This document shows, piece by piece, positions 55,430 through 64,000 of a DNA stretch of 64,000 bases. The notes beneath the pieces are model-generated. The model saw only the letters and a program-made list of their open reading frames with translations. It made no database searches and was not told the origin of the DNA. Position 1 is the stretch's first letter, and every line of letters begins with the position of its first letter. The translations under genes were made by a program, and so were the position numbers. Origin of the DNA: Perognathus longimembris pacificus (Eukaryota > Chordata > Mammalia > Rodentia > Heteromyidae); assembly GCF_023159225.1 (NCBI RefSeq), contig NC_063170.1, positions 59,875,708 to 59,939,707 of the forward strand. Direction: 5' to 3'.

Positions 55430-55920
55430 TGTTAAAGGCCTGCAAAGGTAAATTGTTAAAAATTGCAAGATCTGTCAGCTTACCAATGCCCCCAATCAAC
55501 AGATTACTAAAGGAGCTCGCCTCTGTGGGAATAGGCCAGGCGTGTATTGGGAAGTAGATTTCACAGAAATTACAAATATTTGCTAGTTTTTGTAGACACC
55601 TTTTCAGGATGGGTTGAAGTCTATCCAACAAAGCATGAGACTGCGAATGTAGTGGCTAAGAAGATCCTGAAAGAAATCCTACCCAGGAGACTAAACTCCT
55701 TAGAACCACGGTGGAAGGGACCCTAGACGGCATCGCCACTTGGGTTCATTGCTTCCACGCCAGGCCAGCTGACCCCTTTGCCCTGGATGACAACTACCGT
55801 GATGGAACATGGGAGGTCTCCAAGCACCCAACTCAGCCGCTTTGCCTTCGCCTCAAGACTGAGACTAAGGTTATAGGTTCCTGGCCAGGTAAGGTCTACG
55901 CCCCTGAGTCAGCCTGAAGA
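55430..55920 (+). pseudogene. pol integrase remnant
   Basis: The first part has the C-x2-C end of the integrase zinc domain (NCKIC), followed by an RPG...W-E-V-D-F segment that carries the first catalytic acidic residue. A frameshift and stops follow. A second in-frame piece starts FVDTFSGW. The rest of the catalytic core is deleted. The sequence resumes at LEPRWKGP, the C-terminal domain, and continues to a stop at about 55915. Non-functional. Confidence 0.82.
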
Positions 55921-56100
55921 AGTTACAGAAGATGGATGATCTTCACCCATCAGCCCCCCTTTAAAACCGAGGGACCAGAGTTATTTTCGGATACTACTTT
56001 TGGCCCTACTGGCCCATGCCTTACCTCTATATCATCCCCTAGACATGCAAGCCATTGAAATGGACAGAATGGAGCCATGATTGGCTCCCAAGGTACCAAA

Positions 56101-56116
56101 AAGAAAAAGGGGGAAA
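56101..56116 (+). other. Polypurine tract
   Basis: aagaaaaagggggaaa immediately precedes the 3' LTR, where plus-strand priming occurs. Confidence 0.9.
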
Positions 56117-56423
56117 TGAGGTGCCAGACTTTGAAGTCAGGCCCCACCACGTGAACCCCATTTTAGAATCGAACCCTGAGCCAATCAGATTTGTACCTGT
56201 GTTCTAATCTTGCTTGCACAGCTGATTGTTGTAACCTTGTTCTTTGCCTTTATAAGCCCTGTGTAATCACAGCTCGGGGCTTCCTCCTAACCTCCGCTGT
56301 GTCGGTGGGTAGGACGAGGCCCGAGTTGGCAGCTCGTTAAATAAAGCCTTGCCTTGCTTTTGCATTTCGGAGTGTCTGAATCTTGGTGGTCTTCTTGGGG
56401 GTGGTCTTGCAACTTGGCACAAC

Positions 56424-56424
<1 letters not shown>
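56117..56424 (+). repeat. 3' LTR of the provirus (308 bp)
   Basis: Same length and sequence as 52812-53119. It is followed by TATA and a long (TA)n tract. Confidence 0.95.

Positions 56425-56478
<54 letters not shown>
56425..56478. repeat. (TA)n microsatellite at the proviral target site
   Basis: About 26 ta units start right at the LTR end. The left flank of the provirus has only gatatata, so the insertion fell near the left edge of the tract or the tract expanded later. Confidence 0.97.
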
Positions 56479-56480
<2 letters not shown>

Positions 56481-56627
56481 GAGATTTCCCTTGCTACACT
56501 CCAGCAGCCTTTAATCCACATTTGCCGTGAAAGATAAGAGGCACAGGGTATCACTGAGATTTGATGGCAATGAACCACACACATGGGTTTAGTTCCTAGC
56601 CTAGCCCTGCAGGACTGACTTGCTTTT

Positions 56628-56748
56628 CTTTCTCTCTTTCTCTCTTTCTCTCTTTCTCTCTTTCTTTCCCTCCCTCCCTCCCCCTCCCTCCCTCCCCTCC
56701 CTCCCTCCCTCCCTCCCTCCCTTCCTTCCTTCCTTCCTTCCTTCCTTC
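56628..56748. repeat. Pyrimidine tract (CTTT)n(CCCT)n(TTCC)n
   Basis: More than 110 bases of pure C and T on this strand, at the 3' junction of the next minus-strand SINE. The mirror symmetry of such tracts allows triplex formation. Confidence 0.95.
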
Positions 56749-56749
56749 T

Positions 56750-56976
56750 TTTGTCAGCTGTGGGACTTGAACTCAGGGTCTAGGAGCTGTCTCTTAGCTT
56801 TTGTACTCAAGGCTAGTACTCTACCACTTTAAGTCACAGATCCACTTCCAGTTTTCTGATGGTTAACTGGAGATAAGAGTCTGGTGGACTTTCCTGCCTG
56901 GGCTGGCTTCAAACTCTGATTACTAGATCTCAGCCTCCTGAGTAGCTACGGTTACAGGCCACTAGTGCCCAGCTGA
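56750..56976 (-). repeat. Geo-type SINE
   Basis: gtcagctgtgggacttgaactcaggg to gagtagctacggttacaggcc. Confidence 0.88.
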
Positions 56977-56989
56977 CTTTCTTTTGTTG

Positions 56990-57095
56990 GGACGTTGGGC
57001 AAGTCATTGAACCTTGCAGAGCCTTCATTATTTCACCTGCAGCATGGGGCAGTATAGCTCCCAGGAGATAGCATTAATGCACAAATGCCAAATAT
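56990..57095 (+). repeat. MIR (sense), fragment
   Basis: gggcaagtcattgaaccttgcagagcc, then cacctgcagcatggggcagtatagc. Confidence 0.68.
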
Positions 57096-57829
57096 GATTT
57101 TATGTGTAACTGACAGTTGGCTAATTTTATTCTCAGGGAGGAAGAAGAAAACAATGGTCCTGAGAAACTGCAGCACAGCTATAAGAGGCAACTGAAAAGA
57201 TGCTTTTGCTGGGTCCTAGGAATTAAAATGTCCCCCAACTTTGTATCTGTACCCTTTGATCAGAGCTGGATTCCAGAAAGATAAGCAGTCTTGTGTGGAA
57301 GGCAAATTGCCCCTCAAACAAGCAATGCTTTCTATTAATCGTCTTCAAGAAAACAACCAAAAACTTAGGAGACCACCTAGTTCCTGTTCTGTTCCAGGAA
57401 TAACTTCAGAACTCCTCCAAGGACAAAGCTCAGCTCATGGTCAACCAGGCTGTACTTCTGACTTGGGACCATTTTAACTATGCAAACTTTTTCCACCGGT
57501 CCTCTGTTCTCCATATTTTACCTGAAGCCAATGTCTAGGCCTCTAAATATGGCTGAAGATATCCTGAAATACCGTCTTCCCATAGCTGCCATGAATAAAT
57601 CTTTCTCTGCCCTTCACTATGTCTCTTTATTTGCCATGCAGGAGCAAGGGGACCAGATCTAACTTTGAAATTCTGGACTTTGGACCTAGAATCTACAAAT
57701 CCAGTTTCACGGCTAGTACCTGGAAGAGGGGATGGCCATCCAAATGAGTCTCACCTTCAAGGTTATTCAGGCCCTTGGATAGTCCATCTCCCTTGGTGAC
57801 CAGGGCTGGCCTACGAAAGCCTTAGCATA
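57096..57829. other. Intergenic sequence, unassigned
   Basis: ccatgaataaatctttctctgcccttcac near 57590 looks like an LTR polyadenylation region, but the element could not be delimited. Confidence 0.35.
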
Positions 57830-58135
57830 TAGCAGAAATGACAGTGGGTGACTTCTAAGACCACATCGCCCTATGCATTCCTCTGCCTCTCTCTCTCTCT
57901 CTCTCTCTCATATCACTCGCTCTGGAAGGGGAGGGGGTGGAGCCAGATGCGATGTTATGAAGACCCTCAAGTAATTAATTGTATGGAGTGGTGCTTACAG
58001 TCAGGAACAGAGCACTCTTGCCAACTTGCCAGCCTTGTGAACAAGCTCTCTTGGAAGCAAATTCTCTGTCTTCTAGCCTTCAGATGGCTGTAGCCCCAGG
58101 TGACCTTGTAATTCCAACTCTAAACCCCTTCAAGC
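57830..58135 (+). mobile_element. MaLR-type LTR (MLT1-like)
   Basis: ggtgacttctaagaccac, then atcactcgctctggaagg, then gatgttatgaagaccctcaag, then cttcagatggctgtagccccaggtgac follows an MLT1 LTR. A (CT)n run lies at 57889-57908. Confidence 0.72.
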
Positions 58136-58524
58136 CACTCTCTATTTCCTGTCTTGCAGAAAGGGTGGTGCCTCTTAAATCTGGAAATGATCTATTATGC
58201 AGCAATAATCAGCCCTTCCGTTTGGAGCCATCTAGGAAGGCTCAGGAACTGCATGGCTTTGGGAGGAGCAATTTACTTTAAGCCAATTTAATTTGCTCTC
58301 ACGATGAAGTGGCCTGGCCTGTGAAAAGGGAGCAGTAAGTATATCTCCTCGCCTCGTGAGGGCTTTTAATTTGATACCACACACCTCTCTCATCAACATG
58401 CAGGGGGCTGAGCAGCAAGCAGCTCATTGATATGGTTCTGGGAAAACTGAATTTAGAGAAGGAAAAGAATATGGACAATGCAACTGTCTGGGTGTCACTT
58501 CTCAGATCCACGCATTGATCACTG
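58136..58524. other. Unique sequence between two MaLR LTRs
   Basis: Nothing recognised. Confidence 0.35.
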
Positions 58525-58863
58525 AAGCCCCAGTGCAAGTGTTGGAAAGTAGGACTTTGCGGAAGGTTTTCAAAAGGCCATGAGGGCTCTGCCCTTATCA
58601 CTGAATTAATGCCATCGTAAAGGTCTTGTTTTGTTTTTTTCTTTCCATCCCTGCTATCATTCAAGGTGCCATCTTGGCATGAAGACACAGTATTCAAGGC
58701 GCTATGTTGGAAGTAGACATCAAGTTTTCAACAGATTCTTGAACCTGCCCATGGCTTGACATTGGACTTTCCCACCCCAAGGAGCAAGAGGAAATAAATC
58801 CCTATCATTTATAAATTACGCAGTTCATGGTATTTTGTTATAGCAGCACAAATGGACTAAGAC
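58525..58863 (+). mobile_element. MaLR-type LTR (MST/THE1-like)
   Basis: caagtgttggaaagtagg, then catgagggctctgcccttatcactgaattaatgcc, ending tttataaattacgcag and agcacaaatggactaagaca. Confidence 0.8.
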
Positions 58864-59065
58864 AGATACCAATACAATACCAATGTCAAGACTAGCAATG
58901 ATACCCTACCCTACACTCATATTAACGCTGCCAGTGCTCTTCTTGACATGCCTCTTTTGGGGAGCCCTCGACCTCTCTGAATTCAGTACGTCCTTTCCTT
59001 TAATAAACAAAGGAAGCCCTGCAGCAGCTTGTTGGCACATCCCCTTCACAAACTCCTCAGAGGGG

Positions 59066-59243
59066 CTGGGAATGTGGCAGAGCGGTAGAGTGCTTGCCTT
59101 GCATGCATGAAGCCCTGGGTTCGATTCCTCAGCACCACATACACAGAAAAAACTAGGAAGTGACTCTGTGGTTCAAGAGGTAGAGTGCTAGCCTTGGAGC
59201 AAAAAAGAAGCCAGGGACAGTGTGCAAGCCCCAGGACTGGCAA
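59066..59243 (+). repeat. ID-headed dimeric SINE
   Basis: gctgggaatgtggcagagcggtagagtgcttgcc to caagccccaggactggc. Both A and B boxes (gggttcgattcc) look intact. Confidence 0.92.
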
Positions 59244-59302
59244 AGAAGAAGAAGAAGAAGAAGAAGAAGAAGAAGAAGAAGAGAAGAAGAAGAAGAAGAA
59301 GC
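59244..59302. repeat. (GAA)n microsatellite at a SINE tail
   Basis: About 19 aga/gaa units with one interruption (gagaag near 59281). Confidence 0.97.
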
Positions 59303-59458
59303 AGCTCCTTAGATTTCCAGAACGTTGTACGTTTTTCCTGGTCACTGTGGGAGCAACAGTGCTGTCGTTGCCTTGTCATCCAGCCCTCAGCCATCATCCT
59401 GTACTCTTGGCAGCTGCTCTCCTCGCTTGCCAACTGCTAGGTGTGGATCATCTCCCAT

Positions 59459-59913
59459 TGTTGTGCCAAGTAATTAAACCACCACCAAGAAGACCACCGA
59501 GACTCAGACATTCCCGAAATGCAAAAAGCGAGGCAAGGCTTTATTTAAGCAAGCTGCAACTCGGGCCTCGTCCCACCCACCGACACAGCGGAGGTTAGGA
59601 GGGAGCCCCGAGCTGTGATTACACAGGGCTTATAAAGGCAAAAAACAAAGTTACAGCCATCAGGTGTTCAAGCAAGCAAGATTAGGACACGGGTACAAAT
59701 CTGATTGGCTCAGGGCTCGAGGCACTCTGGGGCAGTCAGAGTTAAGCATTCCCAGCGGTTACAGTTCTTGACCGGCTGGGCCCTAATGGGCTTGTCCCTG
59801 GGTTTGCTCACAGGGCCTGCTTATCTCAGGTTCACGTGGTAAAGTGGGGTTCACGTCGTAAAGTGAGGATCACGTGGTAAAGTGGGGCCCTGACTTCAAA
59901 GTCTGGCACTTCA
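59459..59913 (-). repeat. Solo LTR of the same ERV family (455 bp)
   Basis: On the minus strand it runs TGAAGTGCCAG to CTTGGCACAACA, and CCAT flanks it at 59455-59458 and 59914-59917, a perfect 4-bp duplication. R and U5 resemble those of the 52812 provirus (a TTTATAAGCC-like box, AATAAA as tttattt near 59541). U3 is about 150 bp longer. It has no internal region, so it formed by LTR-LTR recombination. Confidence 0.93.
59829..59885 (-). promoter_or_regulatory. Triplicated 19-bp U3 repeat with CACGTG boxes
   Basis: Units begin at 59829, 59848 and 59867 with exact 19-bp spacing. Each has a tcacgt(g/c)gtaaagtg core. The first and third hold a perfect CACGTG. This looks like a retroviral enhancer repeat. 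The site type is the E-box of USF/MYC/MITF-class factors. Confidence 0.8.
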
Positions 59914-59917
59914 CCAT

Positions 59918-60271
59918 CTGCCACATCCCCAAAACACCAAGAGCACAAGGCATGTTCTGGAAAGTTCTAGGGGTAATGGGAGGGGTGTCACAGTCCTGCA
60001 GAGCAGACACATTAAAACAGAGCACAGCATTCCTGATTCCAGTTCTTTGGCTTGTTGTTGCAGCCGGGGCCTCTCTCACTGTTGTGGCAGACCTCTGTCC
60101 CGAGCCACCTCTCCTTTTCCTCTAAGCGCTTCCTATCTCCCATCCCGGGCTCCCTCTGCTTCTCACTCTAAATGCCTGTTTGTAGAGATGCCACCTCCGC
60201 GCGGCTTGCCTCTTCCCACCTGGGTGGTATGGACAACCTTAAATATATGGGCTTTGTCCTCCCTTCCCCTT
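59918..60271. other. Unique intergenic sequence
   Basis: Nothing recognised. Confidence 0.35.
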
Positions 60272-60512
60272 CATTTTGTGCTGATCTCAGGACTTGAACT
60301 TAGGGTCTGGTCACTGTCCCTGAGGTGTTTGTTTGTCCGTTTTATTTTTTTGTTTCGCTAGCATTTGGGGCACAGTTCTACGTCTGGCTTTTTGGTGGTT
60401 AATTGGAGATAAGAGTCTCATAGACTTTCCTGCCTGGGCTGGCTTTTGAATCCTCAGATCTCAGTCTCCTGAGTAGCTAGGATTGTAGGTGTGAGCCACT
60501 GGTGCCCAGTCT
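60272..60512 (-). repeat. Geo-type SINE
   Basis: gctgatctcaggacttgaacttagg to gctaggattgtaggtgtgagccactgg. Confidence 0.86.
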
Positions 60513-61582
60513 TGATGGCCTCCTTTTGACTTCCAGCTCTGCGTCATAGCTGCCAGTCCTTCCCTCTCTCTGTTTCACAGTTGTCAAAATTGACTTCTAG
60601 GGGCATTCAGCGATTGACCAGGACCCAGGGCAAGAGTCACAGATCTAGTACAATTCCAGGCCTCTTCCAGGCAGAAGGAGAATTAGGTTGGAGATCACTG
60701 GGTAGGGAATTTGCCAACACTAAAATCAAACCTTTCTGGCCTTTAGGAGGAAGGAAGTAGATGTGGATTTAACTCCTGGAGGGCTTTATAAATAGGAGTA
60801 TTGCTCATCAGTTCTGAAAAGTCACAGGGTGGACCTCCCTGAGGGGCAGGGAGCCGGGTCACATGACCTCCTGAGGTCGCTGCTAGCTGGGGTGATTCAC
60901 TGAAGTCCCAGTATGGGGTCAACTCCCACCCCACCTCTCAGGGTACTTCCATGTTGCATTAGGATCTGTCACTGGAACTGCTTGTGACCCAATGGATGTC
61001 ATTTCCCTCCCAAATGGCTCTTGACCAGAAAGTAATCTATTTTACCATCTAACTGGGATTTTTTTTTCTTTTCATCCTGTTCATACAAAGTCACGTCACA
61101 GTTTGCTTTAACTTCTTCATGTGTTTTTCAACGATAGCATTTGCCCAGGCTTATCTTCCTTTGCTGTTGCAACAGTAATATGCATGTTCACTGAAGAAGA
61201 ATCTAGAAAACAGTGTTGAAAAAGAAAATGCCATTCCCCTGCCCCACTGACAAACTGTGCAGACAGTAGTGTTTTCTTTCTGTCTTTTCCCCACGTACAT
61301 CTTTTGATCCTAATTCAATCAAGTGCTTTCTAAAACTCTGTTTTAAGAGTGGGAGGGCAGAATGATGCAACATGTGCTTTGGCAACATGTGTTTTGGTGG
61401 CTTGCCCTCTCGGGTAGTGAAAATGCTTCTCACGGCTGCCCACTGGGGGCCAGGCGGACAGCACTCCCATTCACAGATGAGCACTGGGAAGTTACCGAAC
61501 CAGCTCAAGAACAGCTCAATAGGACGGATTTTCTGAACTAAGACCTTCTGACCTCCACGGTTGGGGTTATTACTTTTATGCC
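60513..61582. other. Unique intergenic sequence
   Basis: About 1 kb without a recognised gene or repeat. Confidence 0.4.
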
Positions 61583-62119
61583 TTTGTATCTGTTAGGGTA
61601 ATTTGATCATAGACAACAGAATGTGATCTGACCTATCTAGGCAAGAAGGGAAGGGTGCTGAGGAGTACCAGAGTTTAAAAGGAAGGCTGAAGAGTTAAGT
61701 TGAAAGCTATGAGGCACCCAGAAACTCTAGAAGCTTCCTTTTTTTGGGGGGGCGGGAGGCATGAGGGTCAGTTGTGGGGCTTGAACTCAGTTCTCAGCTG
61801 TCCCAAAGTTGTTTTGTTTTGTGTTTGCTTAAGGTTGGTGCTCTAGCACTTTGTACCACATCTCTACTCTCCATTTTTTGGTGGTTAATTAGAGATGAGG
61901 GTCTCATGGACTTCCTGCCTGGGCTGGCTTCAAACCTCCATCCTCAGATCTCAGCCTCCTGAATAGCTAGGATTATCGGTGTGAATCAGCAGCGCTCAGC
62001 TTCTAGAAGACTCTTGAAAGCAGAAAATGCTCAGTAGTCTCGTTCAGCTGCTGTAGCTGGAAAGAAAACATTCCAGCTGCTTTCTGGGCTCAAGTAAGTC
62101 CATGGTTCAGACTGCTTTT
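61583..62119 (+). repeat. Diverged repeat pair, copy 1 (split by a SINE)
   Basis: Parts 61583-61733 and 62002-62119 align with 62745-63012 (ctaggcaagaagggaa, ctgaagagttaagttgaaagc, gcagaaaatgctcagtagtctc, gctcaagtaagtcc). The SINE between is flanked by tctagaag at 61726-61733 and 62002-62009. Confidence 0.85.
61740..62001 (-). repeat. Geo-type SINE with 8-bp target duplication
   Basis: gtcagttgtggggcttgaactcag to gctaggattatcggtgtgaatcagc. The 3' side is T7G7. Confidence 0.9.
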
Positions 62120-62188
62120 CCTTAAGGATAAATGCTCTAACTGGAAATGCCACACAAGCTCAAGTAGGTTGGTTCTGTGTTTTGTTTT

Positions 62189-62318
62189 GCTTTTCCTTAA
62201 AGGTGAGGTTTTGCTGTGTTGCCCAGGCTGGTTTTGAACTCCCAAGCTTAAGTGATCCCCCTGCCTCAGCCTTCTGTGTAGTTGTCACTAATGTCATGAA
62301 CCACCGTGCCCAGCTAAG
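62189..62318 (-). repeat. B1 SINE
   Basis: ggtgaggttttgctgtgttgcccaggctgg to gaaccaccgtgcccagct. It is close to the 7SL-like consensus. Confidence 0.85.
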
Positions 62319-62744
62319 CAGGACTGTGTTAATCAAACCAGAATACACTTCCAGAAGAAAGAGCACGTACCACACTGACCTTCTGCAACATTTTGCTTTT
62401 AAACATATAGGGGAAAAGGAAATCAGAGAAAAGGTCAGAAGTGTATTCATGAGTTGCTACTACAAGCTTACCTATAAGCTGTTGGTATTTTCTGCTTAAA
62501 GGTCACGGAACATGTCCCTGGGTGTGGGCGGGGGCAGCTGACAGACGCCGGGCCAGTGCACATGCTGTGATTGCTCATCCTTTCTGTCCCCATCACTTGA
62601 GCCTCTCAAGCACAGTGCTCAACAGGGACTCAGCTCTAACCTCTTCGAAGCCAAGCACCCATGAGGTCAACTTCAAAGTGACAAAGTGGTGTCATGATTC
62701 TCAGAAAGGGAGAACAAGAAAATAGCTCAAAATAGCTTACTGGC

Positions 62745-63012
62745 TATATCTGTGCGGGTGATTGGATTATAAGCAACAGAATTGGATTTCCACCCATCTA
62801 GGCAAGAAGGGAATTCTTGGAAGGACGCTGGGGAGTAGCAGCGTAAAGGGAAGCCTGAAGAATTAAGCTGAAAGCCACAAGGCGCCCACAAAGTCTAGAA
62901 GATTCTTGGAGGCAGAAAATGCTCAATAGTCTCCCTCAGCTGCTGCAGCTGGAAAGAGAATATTCCCGCTGCTTTTGGGGCTCAAGTAAGTCCGTGATTC
63001 AGGCTTTAGGAA
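62745..63012 (+). repeat. Diverged repeat pair, copy 2 (no SINE)
   Basis: Contains a single tctagaag at 62894-62901 where copy 1 has its SINE, so it serves as an empty-site comparison. The rest is about 80% similar by eye. Confidence 0.85.
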
Positions 63013-63177
63013 GAAGCTCTCATTGGCTTTGTCACACCACGACCTCGGGAGCCCGACTCACGTGGCTCACATTTCACCAGACCATGCTAGAGGGCATCTG
63101 GCAGAGAAGGACTGGCAGCCAGCCAGCAGCGGAGAGCTTTGCATTTCTATTTCATTTTCCTTCTCTCTTTCTTGAGT

Positions 63178-63375
63178 GTTTTGGTAGTACTGGAGTTGAA
63201 CTCAGGGGCCCTTGAACTTGCTCAGCAGACATTCAACCCCTTGGTTCACCACTGGGCCCTGTGGAACTTCAGTTATTTTTCAGATCAGGTTTTATACCTT
63301 GCCTAGGATGGCGATCCTCCTATCTATACCTTCTGTGAAAAGGGGATTACAGGCATGATCTCATAGCTGGCCTCA
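63178..63375 (-). repeat. Possible decayed B1/ID sequence
   Basis: gtactggagttgaactcagg and ggggattacaggcatgatctcatagc look SINE-derived but the order is incomplete. Confidence 0.4.
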
Positions 63376-63429
63376 AATCTGTACTTTGGGGGAATGATGA
63401 GAGCCAATGCTAAGGTTTGCATGGCACAT

Positions 63430-63460
63430 TTCTGTCTGTCTGTCTGTCTGTCTGTCTCTC
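63430..63460. repeat. (TCTG)n microsatellite
   Basis: About seven tctg units. Confidence 0.95.
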
Positions 63461-63486
63461 CCTCCCTTTGCTTCTCTCTTTTTTTG

Positions 63487-63719
63487 TGCTAGTCCTAGGG
63501 CTTGAACTCAGGGTCTGGGCACTGTCCTTGAGCATTTTTTTTTGCTCAAGGCTAGCGCTCTACTACTTGAGCCACAGTTCCATTTCCAGCTTTTTGGTGG
63601 GTAATTGGAGATAAGAATCTCATGGACTTTCCTGCCCAGGCTGGTTTCCAAAAGTGATCCTCACACCCCAGCCTCCTGAGTAACTAGGATTACACACGTG
63701 AGCCACTGCCACCTGGCAA
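63487..63719 (-). repeat. Geo-type SINE
   Basis: gctagtcctagggcttgaactcagg to ggattacacacgtgagccactgcc. Confidence 0.9.
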
Positions 63720-63934
63720 CAACACTTACTTTTAAAAGCACTCTTTCCTCTTCGGTCCCTGTGTCTCATATGCTGAAACTGTTGCCCAACGTTGCTGTCT
63801 ACATTTTGATGCAAAATCCCCTGACCCACCAGAAGCAAGTCCCTTAAGCCTTTCCCGTGCAGAATGTGGCCAATGCATCACTTCTGGCCGGGAACCAGAT
63901 CTAACAATCTGCACTTCAAAAGAGATCACTGGTG

Positions 63935-64000
63935 GGGCTGGGGATATAGCCTAGTGGCAAGAGTGCCTGCCTCGGATACACGAGGCCCTAGGTTCGATTC
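63935..64000 (+). repeat. ID-headed SINE cut by the window edge, young
   Basis: The last 66 bases match the head of the copy at 33463 without a visible difference, including the A box and most of the B box. Confidence 0.93.

Larger units (their letters stand above)
52812..56424 (+). mobile_element. Class I endogenous retrovirus, internally deleted, identical LTRs
   Basis: A 3613-bp provirus flanked by TATA on both sides (52808-52811 and 56425-56428). It has two 308-bp LTRs, a tRNA-Pro-like primer site, a leader with tandem repeats, a broken gag matrix remnant, a broken integrase remnant, a SINE and a polypurine tract. I found no reverse transcriptase or envelope. The LTRs are identical while the coding remnants carry stops, shifts and deletions. 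The copy therefore cannot have supplied its own proteins. It was probably copied in trans from an already defective master. The 4-bp duplication and the primer type fit gammaretrovirus-like (ERV1) elements. Confidence 0.93.

Noticed and set aside
59185..59598. 137-codon frame with Glu/Lys runs
   Set aside because: It joins SINE, (GAA)n and the antisense end of the solo LTR, with no plausible protein.
1..64000. CRISPR-like or other periodic arrays
   Set aside because: Repeated units are dispersed SINEs in both orientations or simple microsatellites. No regular repeat-spacer pattern exists and the DNA is vertebrate.

Overview
This is vertebrate, almost certainly rodent, genomic DNA. It has one spliced gene, a GC-rich CpG-island promoter, very long non-coding stretches and several dozen short interspersed repeats. 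Two SINE designs dominate. One has a B1-like (7SL-derived) head, the other a tRNA/ID-like head, and both are joined to the same tRNA-like right half. As I remember the literature, this matches the Geo and IDL-Geo/DIP SINEs of Geomyoidea (kangaroo rats, pocket mice, pocket gophers). That species-group call is inference from repeat content and was not checked against a database.

The only protein-coding gene I can support is RYBP, on the minus strand. Coding exon 1 (25914-25945) and exon 2 (24981-25106) are intact and joined by consensus splice sites. Together they encode the start of the protein and its RanBP2-type zinc finger, the ubiquitin-reading module of variant PRC1 complexes. Positions 1-24980 are then the 5' part of RYBP intron 2. 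No downstream RYBP exon is visible in it, only old LINE-1 and L2 fragments, SINEs and unique sequence. The CpG island (about 25000-26900) holds the promoter, with GC boxes, an inverted CCAAT box and a CRE-like site.

From about 26.9 kb to the end is sequence upstream of RYBP with no recognisable gene. It contains L1, L2, MIR and MaLR remnants, nested SINEs and many microsatellites.

The most notable object is a class I (gammaretrovirus-like) endogenous provirus at 52812-56424. Its two 308-bp LTRs are identical by eye, and it has a tRNA-Pro-like primer binding site, a polypurine tract and a 4-bp TATA target duplication. Its interior is only about 3 kb, with a broken gag matrix remnant, a broken integrase remnant and a SINE. 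Young LTRs around a dead interior suggest a non-autonomous element mobilised in trans. A related solo LTR (59459-59913, minus strand, CCAT duplication) has a U3 with three 19-bp repeats, each carrying a CACGTG-type box. I found no CRISPR array, no true tRNA or rRNA gene, and no new enzyme system.
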